Made by a program: the position numbers and the translations under genes. The notes beneath the pieces were generated by a model, which saw only the letters and a list, made by a program, of their open reading frames with translations, searched no databases and had not been told where the DNA came from. Shown piece by piece: positions 13,843 through 27,694 of a stretch of DNA of 64,000 bases. Position 1 is the stretch's first letter, and the number at the start of each line of letters is the position of its first letter. Source of the DNA: Acanthornis magna (Eukaryota > Chordata > Aves > Passeriformes > Acanthizidae); the NCBI GenBank assembly GCA_036785705.1, contig JAWUZG010001160.1, positions 62,001 through 126,000 of the forward strand, written 5' to 3'.

Positions 13843-16800
13843 GCACTCACACACCTACCATGGGCACCTGCCACAGCTCTCCGGCCATGAGAGACAGACG
13901 TGTGCTCTCAGGCACTCACAGCCATTCCAAGCTGACATCCCAGGGCCCTCTGATCTCATCAGGCACCGCTGCTATGTCACAGGCACTCCCTGCGCTTCCA
14001 CGGGGCCGTCCCAGGGCTCTCGAGGCTCCTCAAGAACACTGAGGGCACACACAACCCCAGCGGCTCCATAGGGACATGCCACGACTCTCCCATTTGACAA
14101 ACCTCTCTGCACGCACATCACGGCCTTCAACAGGCTCTCAGGGCTGACAGCCCACGAGTCTCACGCTGCTAAGGTGCCGCCAGCTCACAGGCACTCACAG
14201 GGCCTCCATGGGGACATCCCTGCACCCTCCATCCTCCTCAAGAGCTGGCAAGTCCCTGACACTCACACTTGCCCCCTGGGCACACTCCAGCCATCTCCAG
14301 GCTGCCAAAGAGCCAGCAGGTCACATCTTGGCACAGGAACTCCCTGGGGACACGCCAGAGCTATCCAGCTTTCAAAAGAACACTGAGCTCACAGGCTGTC
14401 CCAGGACAGCCATAGGCACACGCCAGGAGTCCGCACGCTGCCCAGAAGCCCTGGTGTCACAGGCACTCAATCCCAGCACCTCGGTGCTGACATCCCAGGT
14501 GGCTCCACCCTGCTAAAGAGATGTGATGGCACAGGCACTTTTACATCACTCCAAGAATCATAGGAAAGCTATCGGGAAAGAAAGATTTCATGGAAAAGCC
14601 ACAGCACGACAAGCTTCCTTGCCAAGCTTCACTCTACTACTTACACCATGCTTAAAGCACAGCGAGGAAAAGCAACAAACAAAAATCCAGAGTCAATCAA
14701 TCCAAAATGAAATCAAACCCAAATGATCTCTGTCTGTCTGTCCGTGTTTCTGAGGCTGTGTCTCTAAAGAAGAGAAAGGGTCAGGATAAGAAGAACATGG
14801 CTCAAAGGCTCAAGAGCACTTCCCTTAGGAGCACTTCAACTTGAGCAACATTTCACTTGATAACTCAAATTCAAATCAACAACTTAGGGCAGGAACAGCA
14901 GTTCAAAGCATTTCAACTGAACTGGACTTCAACTACACAACACTTCACTTAGAACTGAGCTGAAACCCAAGACCTCAGCAAAGGATCCACACAGGCCTTA
15001 CCATAGCACTGCAGCAACTTTGAGACCTAACTTAGGGACAAACCTAAAGCACTTCTGAATCCACCAGAGCAGCCCCTCTCCCACATTGCAGAGAGCGCAT
15101 GCACACCTGCACTCCCACAAGCACACAAAGAGGCTCTACGAGGCAAAATTCCCCTCCAAGCTACTGAAATACTCCTTTCACGTGCCTTGCCATCTTCTCT
15201 GCGGCCAAAGCCTGAGGCCTCCGGGAGCGGCAGGATCGGGGGCCCAGGAGCCATGCTCCTTCGCGGATGCCCCGAGTGCAGCAAACGGGACAGCTGCTGG
15301 CTGGCAGAGGCCCCACGCACAGGGACTTTGCTGCTCACCGCTGCTGCGGCCCAGCACAGCTGCCAGGGCCTCCTTTGGCACCCCTGCTTACAGGGCCCCA
15401 AGGCATGGCCTTTAGTCACAACAAGCCTTCAGCCTGGCCCCACTTCTCATCGGCAGCTTTCCCTGAACGCGGGACAACACCAATGTGATGCCATCCAGGC
15501 AAAAACAAATTTCAAAGTCTGTTCAACAAGCAAAAAAAGCAGGAGCACCTTAGAACACAGCACTTCCTGGCAGCACACAGCGTTTCTCAGAAGCTCCACA
15601 GCATCTCAGCCCCGCTGCATTCGTCAAGGCCAAGGCCTCAGCAGCATTTCTCATATCATGCTGCAGCCTGAAAAAAGGGCAGCGGGGGATGCACCAGCAC
15701 AAGCAGGGACATCACACCTGCCCACAGGCTCCCCATGCTCACATCCCATGGCATCCCGGGGCTCTCTCAGCTTACAAAGACCTCTGAGGTCACGGGCTCT
15801 CACAGTGCCTCCATGGGGACATCCCACGTGTCTCTAAGTGCTAAGGAGCTCTTTTGCAACTGCCACTCCCTGGCCTTCCAGGGGGACATGCCAGGGCTCT
15901 CTCTATCTTCCTAAAGAACACAAACAACAAGGGCAATGCCAGGGCCTGCAGGGTAACATCCCGGCAATCTGCACGCTGCTAAGGAGCCACGCTGTCACAG
16001 CAACTCACAGGGCATGGCCTGTGACATTCCCTCCGTCTCCCTGCTGCTGCTGGACAGCTCTGATGTCACAGGCACTCACCTCTGGCCCCTGCAGCCATTC
16101 CAGGCCTTTCCATGCTGCCAAAGCGCTCTGATGTCACAGACACGCACTGTGGCTTCATGGCCACATGCCAAGGCTCTCCAGGCTGCAAAAGAGCCCTTTA
16201 GCCACAGGCACTTACACAGGTGCCATGGGCACATCTTAGTGCTCCCTCTGCTCATAGGAACCCCGAGGTCACCAGATATCCTGGCGGCTCCGTGGCCACA
16301 TCCCCAGGCTCTCCAGGCTGCTCAAGAGCTCTGATCTCACCTGCACTCACACAAGCTCCTCGGGGACATCTGTCGCTGCTGTGCTGGCAGATTCACACAA
16401 AGGCTCCCAGAGCAGCCTGGCCACTGAGTCACGAGGGCCAGAGAGCAGCCCTTGGCTTTCTCAACTCCTTCTCAGACACAGGAGCCTTGGCGGCGGCTGC
16501 ATCCAATCCCAGCCTCACACTTAAAGCCAGTGCTTTAAGTAACTCTGTCCCGCAGCACTTACAAATGGCCCATCTGATCTATTCCTAGAAAAGCAGCTCT
16601 TCCCTAACACAAATGATTCGACACAGACAACTCAATCCCAATTACTGACCACTCCATAGAAAAGCTAAACCTACTCCTGGGAGGCTACACAGAGTACAAT
16701 GGAGTGCACTCTATGAAAGCAATAGGAAAGCAGTCCTATGTTACAGCAAACAAAAAAACCCAATTCCCAAGTAGAGCTCCATGTAACTCACCACACCAAC

Positions 16801-17305
16801 ACTCCTGGGCAGCTCTCTCTCCCTTCACCACCAAGAGTGCCCTTGCTTGCTGTCCACTTCCCCAGCAGGAGCCCTCACACACTCCAAGGAGGAACACGCT
16901 AGAAAAACCTCCCCTAGGAAAGGGGACTGACTGCACATTGACACTCTCAAGGGACTGACTGTCAGGCAGACGCCTGCAACTCCCGGCAGCAGCTCAGCTG
17001 CCAAATCTTTGCCTCACTAGCAGCACCTTCATGCAGGCTTCCTTGCCAGAAGGACTTCCAGCAGAATTCAAGGCCAAAACAACACACGCTGGCCCTCTGA
17101 AAGACACCTGGAGACATTTGCAAATAGCACATGCTCCAAGTGCCTGCACCACGTTCCAAGGCAAAGCAGCCGGCCCAAAGCATCCTGCTACAACCTCCCA
17201 GGCGGCTCCCGACTGCTACAGAGCACTCAGCTCCAAAGCACTCCCAGGCCTTCCAGCCTCACAGCCCACAGGCCTACAGCCTTCTGCAGAGCCCTGAGCT
17301 CACCT
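13843..17305 (+). repeat. Array unit 5
   Basis: This unit is very close to unit 6. The differences I noticed are confined to a short interval: CCAGGGGGACATG near 15880 (CCAGCGGGACATG in unit 6) and ACAAACAACAAGG near 15920 (ACACATGACCAGG in unit 6). It is the first unit with GCTGGCTGG near 15296, losing a CpG present in units 1, 2 and 4, and with CAGTTCAAAGC near 14900 (CAGTTCAGGGC in units 1-4). Confidence 0.95.
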
Positions 17306-20300
17306 GCACTCACACACCTACCATGGGCACCTGCCACAGCTCTCCGGCCATGAGAGACAGACGTGTGCTCTCAGGCACTCACAGCCATTCCAAGCTGACA
17401 TCCCAGGGCCCTCTGATCTCATCAGGCACCGCTGCTATGTCACAGGCACTCCCTGCGCTTCCACGGGGCCGTCCCAGGGCTCTCGAGGCTCCTCAAGAAC
17501 ACTGAGGGCACACACAACCCCAGCGGCTCCATAGGGACATGCCACGACTCTCCCATTTGACAAACCTCTCTGCACGCACATCACGGCCTTCAACAGGCTC
17601 TCAGGGCTGACAGCCCACGAGTCTCACGCTGCTAAGGTGCCGCCAGCTCACAGGCACTCACAGGGCCTCCATGGGGACATCCCTGCACCCTCCATCCTCC
17701 TCAAGAGCTGGCAAGTCCCTGACACTCACACTTGCCCCCTGGGCACACTCCAGCCATCTCCAGGCTGCCAAAGAGCCAGCAGGTCACATCTTGGCACAGG
17801 AACTCCCTGGGGACACGCCAGAGCTATCCAGCTTTCAAAAGAACACTGAGCTCACAGGCTGTCCCAGGACAGCCATAGGCACACGCCAGGAGTCCGCACG
17901 CTGCCCAGAAGCCCTGGTGTCACAGGCACTCAATCCCAGCACCTCGGTGCTGACATCCCAGGTGGCTCCACCCTGCTAAAGAGATGTGATGGCACAGGCA
18001 CTTTTACATCACTCCAAGAATCATAGGAAAGCTATCGGGAAAGAAAGATTTCATGGAAAAGCCACAGCACGACAAGCTTCCTTGCCAAGCTTCACTCTAC
18101 TACTTACACCATGCTTAAAGCACAGCGAGGAAAAGCAACAAACAAAAATCCAGAGTCAATCAATCCAAAATGAAATCAAACCCAAATGATCTCTGTCTGT
18201 CTGTCCGTGTTTCTGAGGCTGTGTCTCTAAAGAAGAGAAAGGGTCAGGATAAGAAGAACATGGCTCAAAGGCTCAAGAGCACTTCCCTTAGGAGCACTTC
18301 AACTTGAGCAACATTTCACTTGATAACTCAAATTCAAATCAACAACTTAGGGCAGGAACAGCAGTTCAAAGCATTTCAACTGAACTGGACTTCAACTACA
18401 CAACACTTCACTTAGAACTGAGCTGAAACCCAAGACCTCAGCAAAGGATCCACACAGGCCTTACCATAGCACTGCAGCAACTTTGAGACCTAACTTAGGG
18501 ACAAACCTAAAGCACTTCTGAATCCACCAGAGCAGCCCCTCTCCCACATTGCAGAGAGCGCATGCACACCTGCACTCCCACAAGCACACAAAGAGGCTCT
18601 ACGAGGCAAAATTCCCCTCCAAGCTACTGAAATACTCCTTTCACGTGCCTTGCCATCTTCTCTGCGGCCAAAGCCTGAGGCCTCCGGGAGCGGCAGGATC
18701 GGGGGCCCAGGAGCCATGCTCCTTCGCGGATGCCCCGAGTGCAGCAAACGGGACAGCTGCTGGCTGGCAGAGGCCCCACGCACAGGGACTTTGCTGCTCA
18801 CCGCTGCTGCGGCCCAGCACAGCTGCCAGGGCCTCCTTTGGCACCCCTGCTTACAGGGCCCCAAGGCATGGCCTTTAGTCACAACAAGCCTTCAGCCTGG
18901 CCCCACTTCTCATCGGCAGCTTTCCCTGAACGCGGGACAACACCAATGTGATGCCATCCAGGCAAAAACAAATTTCAAAGTCTGTTCAACAAGCAAAAAA
19001 AGCAGGAGCACCTTAGAACACAGCACTTCCTGGCAGCACACAGCGTTTCTCAGAAGCTCCACAGCATCTCAGCCCCGCTGCATTCGTCAAGGCCAAGGCC
19101 TCAGCAGCATTTCTCATATCATGCTGCAGCCTGAAAAAAGGGCAGCGGGGGATGCACCAGCACAAGCAGGGACATCACACCTGCCCACAGGCTCCCCATG
19201 CTCACATCCCATGGCATCCCGGGGCTCTCTCAGCTTACAAAGACCTCTGAGGTCACGGGCTCTCACAGTGCCTCCATGGGGACATCCCACGTGTCTCTAA
19301 GTGCTAAGGAGCTCTTTTGCAACTGCCACTCCCTGGCCTTCCAGCGGGACATGCCAGGGCTCTCTCTATCTTCCTAAAGAACACACATGACCAGGGCAAT
19401 GCCAGGGCCTGCAGGGTAACATCCCGGCAATCTGCACGCTGCTAAGGAGCCACGCTGTCACAGCAACTCACAGGGCATGGCCTGTGACATTCCCTCCGTC
19501 TCCCTGCTGCTGCTGGACAGCTCTGATGTCACAGGCACTCACCTCTGGCCCCTGCAGCCATTCCAGGCCTTTCCATGCTGCCAAAGCGCTCTGATGTCAC
19601 AGACACGCACTGTGGCTTCATGGCCACATGCCAAGGCTCTCCAGGCTGCAAAAGAGCCCTTTAGCCACAGGCACTTACACAGGTGCCATGGGCACATCTT
19701 AGTGCTCCCTCTGCTCATAGGAACCCCGAGGTCACCAGATATCCTGGCGGCTCCGTGGCCACATCCCCAGGCTCTCCAGGCTGCTCAAGAGCTCTGATCT
19801 CACCTGCACTCACACAAGCTCCTCGGGGACATCTGTCGCTGCTGTGCTGGCAGATTCACACAAAGGCTCCCAGAGCAGCCTGGCCACTGAGTCACGAGGG
19901 CCAGAGAGCAGCCCTTGGCTTTCTCAACTCCTTCTCAGACACAGGAGCCTTGGCGGCGGCTGCATCCAATCCCAGCCTCACACTTAAAGCCAGTGCTTTA
20001 AGTAACTCTGTCCCGCAGCACTTACAAATGGCCCATCTGATCTATTCCTAGAAAAGCAGCTCTTCCCTAACACAAATGATTCGACACAGACAACTCAATC
20101 CCAATTACTGACCACTCCATAGAAAAGCTAAACCTACTCCTGGGAGGCTACACAGAGTACAATGGAGTGCACTCTATGAAAGCAATAGGAAAGCAGTCCT
20201 ATGTTACAGCAAACAAAAAAACCCAATTCCCAAGTAGAGCTCCATGTAACTCACCACACCAACACTCCTGGGCAGCTCTCTCTCCCTTCACCACCAAGAG

Positions 20301-20768
20301 TGCCCTTGCTTGCTGTCCACTTCCCCAGCAGGAGCCCTCACACACTCCAAGGAGGAACACGCTAGAAAAACCTCCCCTAGGAAAGGGGACTGACTGCACA
20401 TTGACACTCTCAAGGGACTGACTGTCAGGCAGACGCCTGCAACTCCCGGCAGCAGCTCAGCTGCCAAATCTTTGCCTCACTAGCAGCACCTTCATGCAGG
20501 CTTCCTTGCCAGAAGGACTTCCAGCAGAATTCAAGGCCAAAACAACACACGCTGGCCCTCTGAAAGACACCTGGAGACATTTGCAAATAGCACATGCTCC
20601 AAGTGCCTGCACCACGTTCCAAGGCAAAGCAGCCGGCCCAAAGCATCCTGCTACAACCTCCCAGGCGGCTCCCGACTGCTACAGAGCACTCAGCTCCAAA
20701 GCACTCCCAGGCCTTCCAGCCTCACAGCCCACAGGCCTACAGCCTTCTGCAGAGCCCTGAGCTCACCT
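17306..20768 (+). repeat. Array unit 6
   Basis: This unit is nearly identical to unit 5 up to about 19340, then carries the CCAGCGGG and ACACATGACCAGG alleles near 19342-19395 that it shares with units 4 and 7. It looks like a recombinant between a unit-5-like left part and a unit-4/7-like short segment. It reads CCCCCTGGGC near 17734 and CTACGAGGC near 18600, so it is the first member of the alternating pattern in units 6-9. Confidence 0.95.
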
Positions 20769-23700
20769 GCACTCACACACCTACCATGGGCACCTGCCAC
20801 AGCTCTCCGGCCATGAGAGACAGACGTGTGCTCTCAGGCACTCACAGCCATTCCAAGCTGACATCCCAGGGCCCTCTGATCTCATCAGGCACCGCTGCTA
20901 TGTCACAGGCACTCCCTGCGCTTCCACGGGGCCGTCCCAGGGCTCTCGAGGCTCCTCAAGAACACTGAGGGCACACACAACCCCAGCGGCTCCATAGGGA
21001 CATGCCACGACTCTCCCATTTGACAAACCTCTCTGCACGCACATCACGGCCTTCAACAGCCTCTCAGGGCTGACAGCCCACGAGTCTCACGCTGCTAAGG
21101 TGCCGCCAGCTCACAGGCACTCACAGGGCCTCCATGGGGACATCCCTGCACCCTCCATCCTCCTCAAGAGCTGGCAAGTCCCTGACACTCACACTTGCCC
21201 CCAGGGCACACTCCAGCCATCTCCAGGCTGCCAAAGAGCCAGCAGGTCACATCTTGGCACAGGAACTCCCTGGGGACACGCCAGAGCTATCCAGCTTTCA
21301 AAAGAACACTGAGCTCACAGGCTGTCCCAGGACAGCCATAGGCACACGCCAGGAGTCCACACGCTGCCCAGAAGCCCTGGTGTCACAGGCACTCAATCCC
21401 AGCACCTCGGTGCTGACATCCCAGGTGGCTCCACCCTGCTAAAGAGATGTGATGGCACAGGCACTTTTACATCACTCCAAGAATCATAGGAAAGCTATCG
21501 GGAAAGAAAGATTTCATGGAAAAGCCACAGCACGACAAGCTTCCTTGCCAAGCTTCACTCTACTACTTACACCATGCTTAAAGCACAGCGAGGAAAAGCA
21601 ACAAACAAAAATCCAGAGTCAATCAATCCAAAATGAAATCAAACCCAAATTATCTATGTCTGTCTGTCCGTGTGTGTGAGGCTGTGTCTCTAAAGAAGAG
21701 AAAGGGTCAGGATAAGAAGAACATGGCTCAAAGGCTCAAGAGCACTTCCCTTAGGAGCACTTCAACTTGAGCAACATTTCACTTGATAACTCAAATTCAA
21801 ATCAACAATTTAGGGCAGGAACAGCAGTTCAAAGCATTTCAACTGAACTGGACTTCAACTACACAACACTTCACTTAGAACTGAGCTGAAACCCAAGACC
21901 TCAGCAAAGGATCCACACAGGCCTTACCATAGCACTGCAGCAACTTTGAGACTTAACTTAGGGACAAACCTAAAGCACTTCTGAATCCACCAGAGCAGCC
22001 CCTCTCCCACATTGCAGAGAGCGCATGCACACCTGCACTCCCACAAGCACACAAAGAGGCTCTAGGAGGCAAAATTCCCCTCCAAGCTACTGAAATACTC
22101 CTTTCACGTGCCTTGCCATCTTCTCTGCGGCCAAAGCCTGAGGCCTCCGGGAGCGGCAGGATCGGGGGCCCAGGAGCCATGCTCCTTCGCGGATGCCCCG
22201 AGTGCAGCAAACGGGACAGCTGCTGGCTGGCAGAGGCCCCACGCACAGGGACTTTGCTGCTCACCGCTGCTGCGGCCCAGCACAGCTGCCAGGGCCTCCT
22301 TTGGCACCCCTGCTTACAGGGCCCCAAGGCATGGCCTTTAGTCACAACAAGCCTTCAGCCTGGCCCCACTTCTCATCGGCAGCTTTCCCTGAACGCGGGA
22401 CAACACCAATGTGATGCCATCCAGGCAAAAACAAATTTCAAAGTCTGTTCAACAAGCAAAAAAAGCAGGAGCACCTTAGAACACAGCACTTCCTGGCAGC
22501 ACACAGCGTTTCTCAGAAGCTCCACAGCATCTCAGCCCCGCTGCATTCGTCAAGGCCAAGGCCTCAGCAGCATTTCTCATATCATGCTGCAGCCTGAAAA
22601 AAGGGCAGCGGGGGATGCACCAGCACAAGCAGGGACATCACACCTGCCCACAGGCTCCCCATGCTCACATCCCATGGCATCCCGGGGCTCTCTCAGCTTA
22701 CAAAGACCTCTGAGGTCACGGGCTCTCACAGTGCCTCCATGGGGACATCCCACGTGTCTCTAAGTGCTAAGGAGCTCTTTTGCAACTGCCACTCCCTGGC
22801 CTTCCAGCGGGACATGCCAGGGCTCTCTCTATCTTCCTAAAGAACACACATGACCAGGGCAATGCCAGGGCCTGCAGGGTAACATCCCGGCAATCTGCAC
22901 GCTGCTAAGGAGCCACGCTGTCACAGCAACTCACAGGGCATGGCCTGTGACATTCCCTCCGTCTCCCTGCTGCTGCTGGACAGCTCTGATGTCACAGGCA
23001 CTCACCTCTGGCCCCTGCAGCCATTCCAGGCCTTTCCATGCTGCCAAAGCGCTCTGATGTCACAGACACGCACTGTGGCTTCATGGCCACATGCCAAGGC
23101 TCTCCAGGCTGCAAAAGAGCCCTTTAGCCACAGGCACTTACACAGGTGCCATGGGCACATCTTAGTGCTCCCTCTGCTCATAGGAACCCCGAGGTCACCA
23201 GATATCCTGGCGGCTCCGTGGCCACATCCCCAGGCTCTCCAGGCTGCTCAAGAGCTCTGATCTCACCTGCACTCACACAAGCTCCTCGGGGACATCTGTC
23301 GCTGCTGTGCTGGCAGATTCACACAAAGGCTCCCAGAGCAGCCTGGCCACTGAGTCACGAGGGCCAGAGAGCAGCCCTTGGCTTTCTCAACTCCTTCTCA
23401 GACACAGGAGCCTTGGCGGCGGCTGCATCCAATCCCAGCCTCACACTTAAAGCCAGTGCTTTAAGTAACTCTGTCCCGCAGCACTTACAAATGGCCCATC
23501 TGATCTATTCCTAGAAAAGCAGCTCTTCCCTAACACAAATGATTCGACACAGACAACTCAATCCCAATTACTGACCACTCCATAGAAAAGCTAAACCTAC
23601 TCCTGGGAGGCTACACAGAGTACAATGGAGTGCACTCTATGAAAGCAATAGGAAAGCAGTCCTATGTTACAGCAAACAAAAAAACCCAATTCCCAAGTAG

Positions 23701-24231
23701 AGCTCCATGTAACTCACCACACCAACACTCCTGGGCAGCTCTCTCTCCCTTCACCACCAAGAGTGCCCTTGCTTGCTGTCCACTTCCCCAGCAGGAGCCC
23801 TCACACACTCCAAGGAGGAACACGCTAGAAAAACCTCCCCTAGGAAAGGGGACTGACTGCACATTGACACTCTCAAGGGACTGACTGTCAGGCAGACGCC
23901 TGCAACTCCCGGCAGCAGCTCAGCTGCCAAATCTTTGCCTCACTAGCAGCACCTTCATGCAGGCTTCCTTGCCAGAAGGACTTCCAGCAGAATTCAAGGC
24001 CAAAACAACACACGCTGGCCCTCTGAAAGACACCTGAAGACATTTGCAAATAGCACATGCTCCAAGTGCCTGCACCACGTTCCAAGGCAAAGCAGCCGGC
24101 CCAAAGCATCCTGCTACAACCTCCCAGGCGGCTCCCGACTGCTACAGAGCACTCAGCTCCAAAGCACTCCCAGGCCTTCCAGCCTCACAGCCCACAGGCC
24201 TACAGCCTTCTGCAGAGCCCTGAGCTCACCT
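20769..24231 (+). repeat. Array unit 7
   Basis: Together with unit 9 it carries ATCTATGTCTG followed by GTGTGTGAGG near 21653-21680, and ACAATTTAGGG with T at 21809. GACTTAAC near 21951 is shared with units 9 and 10. It has CCCCAGGGC near 21199 and CTAGGAGGC near 22062. A private G-to-A at 24037 changes CACCTGGAG to CACCTGAAG and closes a small open frame that is present in other units. Confidence 0.95.
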
Positions 24232-27200
24232 GCACTCACACACCTACCATGGGCACCTGCCACAGCTCTCCGGCCATGAGAGACAGACGTGTGCTCTCAG
24301 GCACTCACAGCCATTCCAAGCTGACATCCCAGGGCCCTCTGATCTCATCAGGCACCGCTGCTATGTCACAGGCACTCCCTGCGCTTCCACGGGGCCGTCC
24401 CAGGGCTCTCGAGGCTCCTCAAGAACACTGAGGGCACACACAACCCCAGCGGCTCCATAGGGACATGCCACGACTCTCCCATTTGACAAACCTCTCTGCA
24501 CGCACATCACGGCCTTCAACAGGCTCTCAGGGCTGACAGCCCACGAGTCTCACGCTGCTAAGGTGCCGCCAGCTCACAGGCACTCACAGGGCCTCCATGG
24601 GGACATCCCTGCACCCTCCATCCTCCTCAAGAGCTGGCAAGTCCCTGACACTCACACTTGCCCCCTGGGCACACTCCAGCCATCTCCAGGCTGCCAAAGA
24701 GCCAGCAGGTCACATCTTGGCACAGGAACTCCCTGGGGACACGCCAGAGCTATCCAGCTTTCAAAAGAACACTGAGCTCACAGGCTGTCCCAGGACAGCC
24801 ATAGGCACACGCCAGGAGTCCGCACGCTGCCCAGAAGCCCTGGTGTCACAGGCACTCAATCCCAGCACCTCGGTGCTGACATCCCAGGTGGCTCCACCCT
24901 GCTAAAGAGATGTGATGGCACAGGCACTTTTACATCACTCCAAGAATCATAGGAAAGCTATCGGGAAAGAAAGATTTCATGGAAAAGCCACAGCACGACA
25001 AGCTTCCTTGCCAAGCTTCACTCTACTACTTACACCATGCTTAAAGCACAGCGAGGAAAAGCAACAAACAAAAATCCAGAGTCAATCAATCCAAAATGAA
25101 ATCAAACCCAAATGATCTCTGTCTGTCTGTCCGTGTTTCTGAGGCTGTGTCTCTAAAGAAGAGAAAGGGTCAGGATAAGAAGAACATGGCTCAAAGGCTC
25201 AAGAGCACTTCCCTTAGGAGCACTTCAACTTGAGCAACATTTCACTTGATAACTCAAATTCAAATCAACAACTTAGGGCAGGAACAGCAGTTCAAAGCAT
25301 TTCAACTGAACTGGACTTCAACTACACAACACTTCACTTAGAACTGAGCTGAAACCCAAGACCTCAGCAAAGGATCCACACAGGCCTTACCATAGCACTG
25401 CAGCAACTTTGAGACCTAACTTAGGGACAAACCTAAAGCACTTCTGAATCCACCAGAGCAGCCCCTCTCCCACATTGCAGAGAGCGCATGCACACCTGCA
25501 CTCCCACAAGCACACAAAGAGGCTCTACGAGGCAAAATTCCCCTCCAAGCTACTGAAATACTCCTTTCACGTGCCTTGCCATCTTCTCTGCGGCCAAAGC
25601 CTGAGGCCTCCGGGAGCGGCAGGATCGGGGGCCCAGGAGCCATGCTCCTTCGCGGATGCCCCGAGTGCAGCAAACGGGACAGCTGCTGGCTGGCAGAGGC
25701 CCCACGCACAGGGACTTTGCTGCTCACCGCTGCTGCGGCCCAGCACAGCTGCCAGGGCCTCCTTTGGCACCCCTGCTTACAGGGCCCCAAGGCATGGCCT
25801 TTAGTCACAACAAGCCTTCAGCCTGGCCCCACTTCTCATCGGCAGCTTTCCCTGAACGCGGGACAACACCAATGTGATGCCATCCAGGCAAAAACAAATT
25901 TCAAAGTCTGTTCAACAAGCAAAAAAAGCAGGAGCACCTTAGAACACAGCACTTCCTGGCAGCACACAGCGTTTCTCAGAAGCTCCACAGCATCTCAGCC
26001 CCGCTGCATTCGTCAAGGCCAAGGCCTCAGCAGCATTTCTCATATCATGCTGCAGCCTGAAAAAAGGGCAGCGGGGGATGCACCAGCACAAGCAGGGACA
26101 TCACACCTGCCCACAGGCTCCCCATGCTCACATCCCATGGCATCCCGGGGCTCTCTCAGCTTACAAAGACCTCTGAGGTCACGGGCTCTCACAGTGCCTC
26201 CATGGGGACATCCCACGTGTCTCTAAGTGCTAAGGAGCTCTTTTGCAACTGCCACTCCCTGGCCTTCCAGCGGGACATGCCAGGGCTCTCTCTATCTTCC
26301 TAAAGAACACAAACAACAAGGGCAATGCCAGGGCCTGCAGGGTAACATCCCGGCAATCTGCACGCTGCTAAGGAGCCACGCTGTCACAGCAACTCACAGG
26401 GCATGGCCTGTGACATTCCCTCCATCTCCCTGCTGCTGCTGGACAGCTCTGATGTCACAGGCACTCACCTCTGGCCCCTGCAGCCATTCCAGGCCTTTCC
26501 ATGCTGCCAAAGCGCTCTGATGTCACAGACACGCACTGTGGCTTCATGGCCACATGCCAAGGCTCTCCAGGCTGCAAAAGAGCCCTTTAGCCACAGGCAC
26601 TTACACAGGTGCCATGGGCACATCTTAGTGCTCCCTCTGCTCATAGGAACCCCGAGGTCACCAGATATCCTGGCGGCTCCGTGGCCACATCCCCAGGCTC
26701 TCCAGGCTGCTCAAGAGCTCTGATCTCACCTGCACTCACACAAGCTCCTCGGGGACATCTGTCGCTGCTGTGCTGGCAGATTCACACAAAGGCTCCCAGA
26801 GCAGCCTGGCCACTGAGTCACGAGGGCCAGAGAGCAGCCCTTGGCTTTCTCAACTCCTTCTCAGACACAGGAGCCTTGGCGGCGGCTGCATCCAATCCCA
26901 GCCTCACACTTAAAGCCAGTGCTTTAAGTAACTCTGTCCCGCAGCACTTACAAATGGCCCATCTGATCTATTCCTAGAAAAGCAGCTCTTCCCTAACACA
27001 AATGATTCGACACAGACAACTCAATCCCAATTACTGACCACTCCATAGAAAAGCTAAACCTACTCCTGGGAGGCTACACAGAGTACAATGGAGTGCACTC
27101 TATGAAAGCAATAGGAAAGCAGTCCTATGTTACAGCAAACAAAAAAACCCAATTCCCAAGTAGAGCTCCATGTAACTCACCACACCAACACTCCTGGGCA

Positions 27201-27694
27201 GCTCTCTCTCCCTTCACCACCAAGAGTGCCCTTGCTTGCTGTCCACTTCCCCAGCAGGAGCCCTCACACACTCCAAGGAGGAACACGCTAGAAAAACCTC
27301 CCCTAGGAAAGGGGACTGACTGCACATTGACACTCTCAAGGGACTGACTGTCAGGCAGACGCCTGCAACTCCCGGCAGCAGCTCAGCTGCCAAATCTTTG
27401 CCTCACTAGCAGCACCTTCATGCAGGCTTCCTTGCCAGAAGGACTTCCAGCAGAATTCAAGGCCAAAACAACACACGCTGGCCCTCTGAAAGACACCTGG
27501 AGACATTTGCAAATAGCACATGCTCCAAGTGCCTGCACCACGTTCCAAGGCAAAGCAGCCGGCCCAAAGCATCCTGCTACAACCTCCCAGGCGGCTCCCG
27601 ACTGCTACAGAGCACTCAGCTCCAAAGCACTCCCAGGCCTTCCAGCCTCACAGCCCACAGGCCTACAGCCTTCTGCAGAGCCCTGAGCTCACCT
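24232..27694 (+). repeat. Array unit 8
   Basis: The left half resembles units 5 and 6 (CCCCCTGGGC near 24660, TGATCTCTG near 25112, CTACGAGGC near 25526). It is the first unit with CTCCATCTCC near 26420, where units 1-7 have CTCCGTCTCC. The rest of its right half keeps the early alleles, including GACAGCTCTGATG near 26443, CTGGCGGCTCC near 26670 and AAAGCAATAGG near 27105. Confidence 0.95.
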
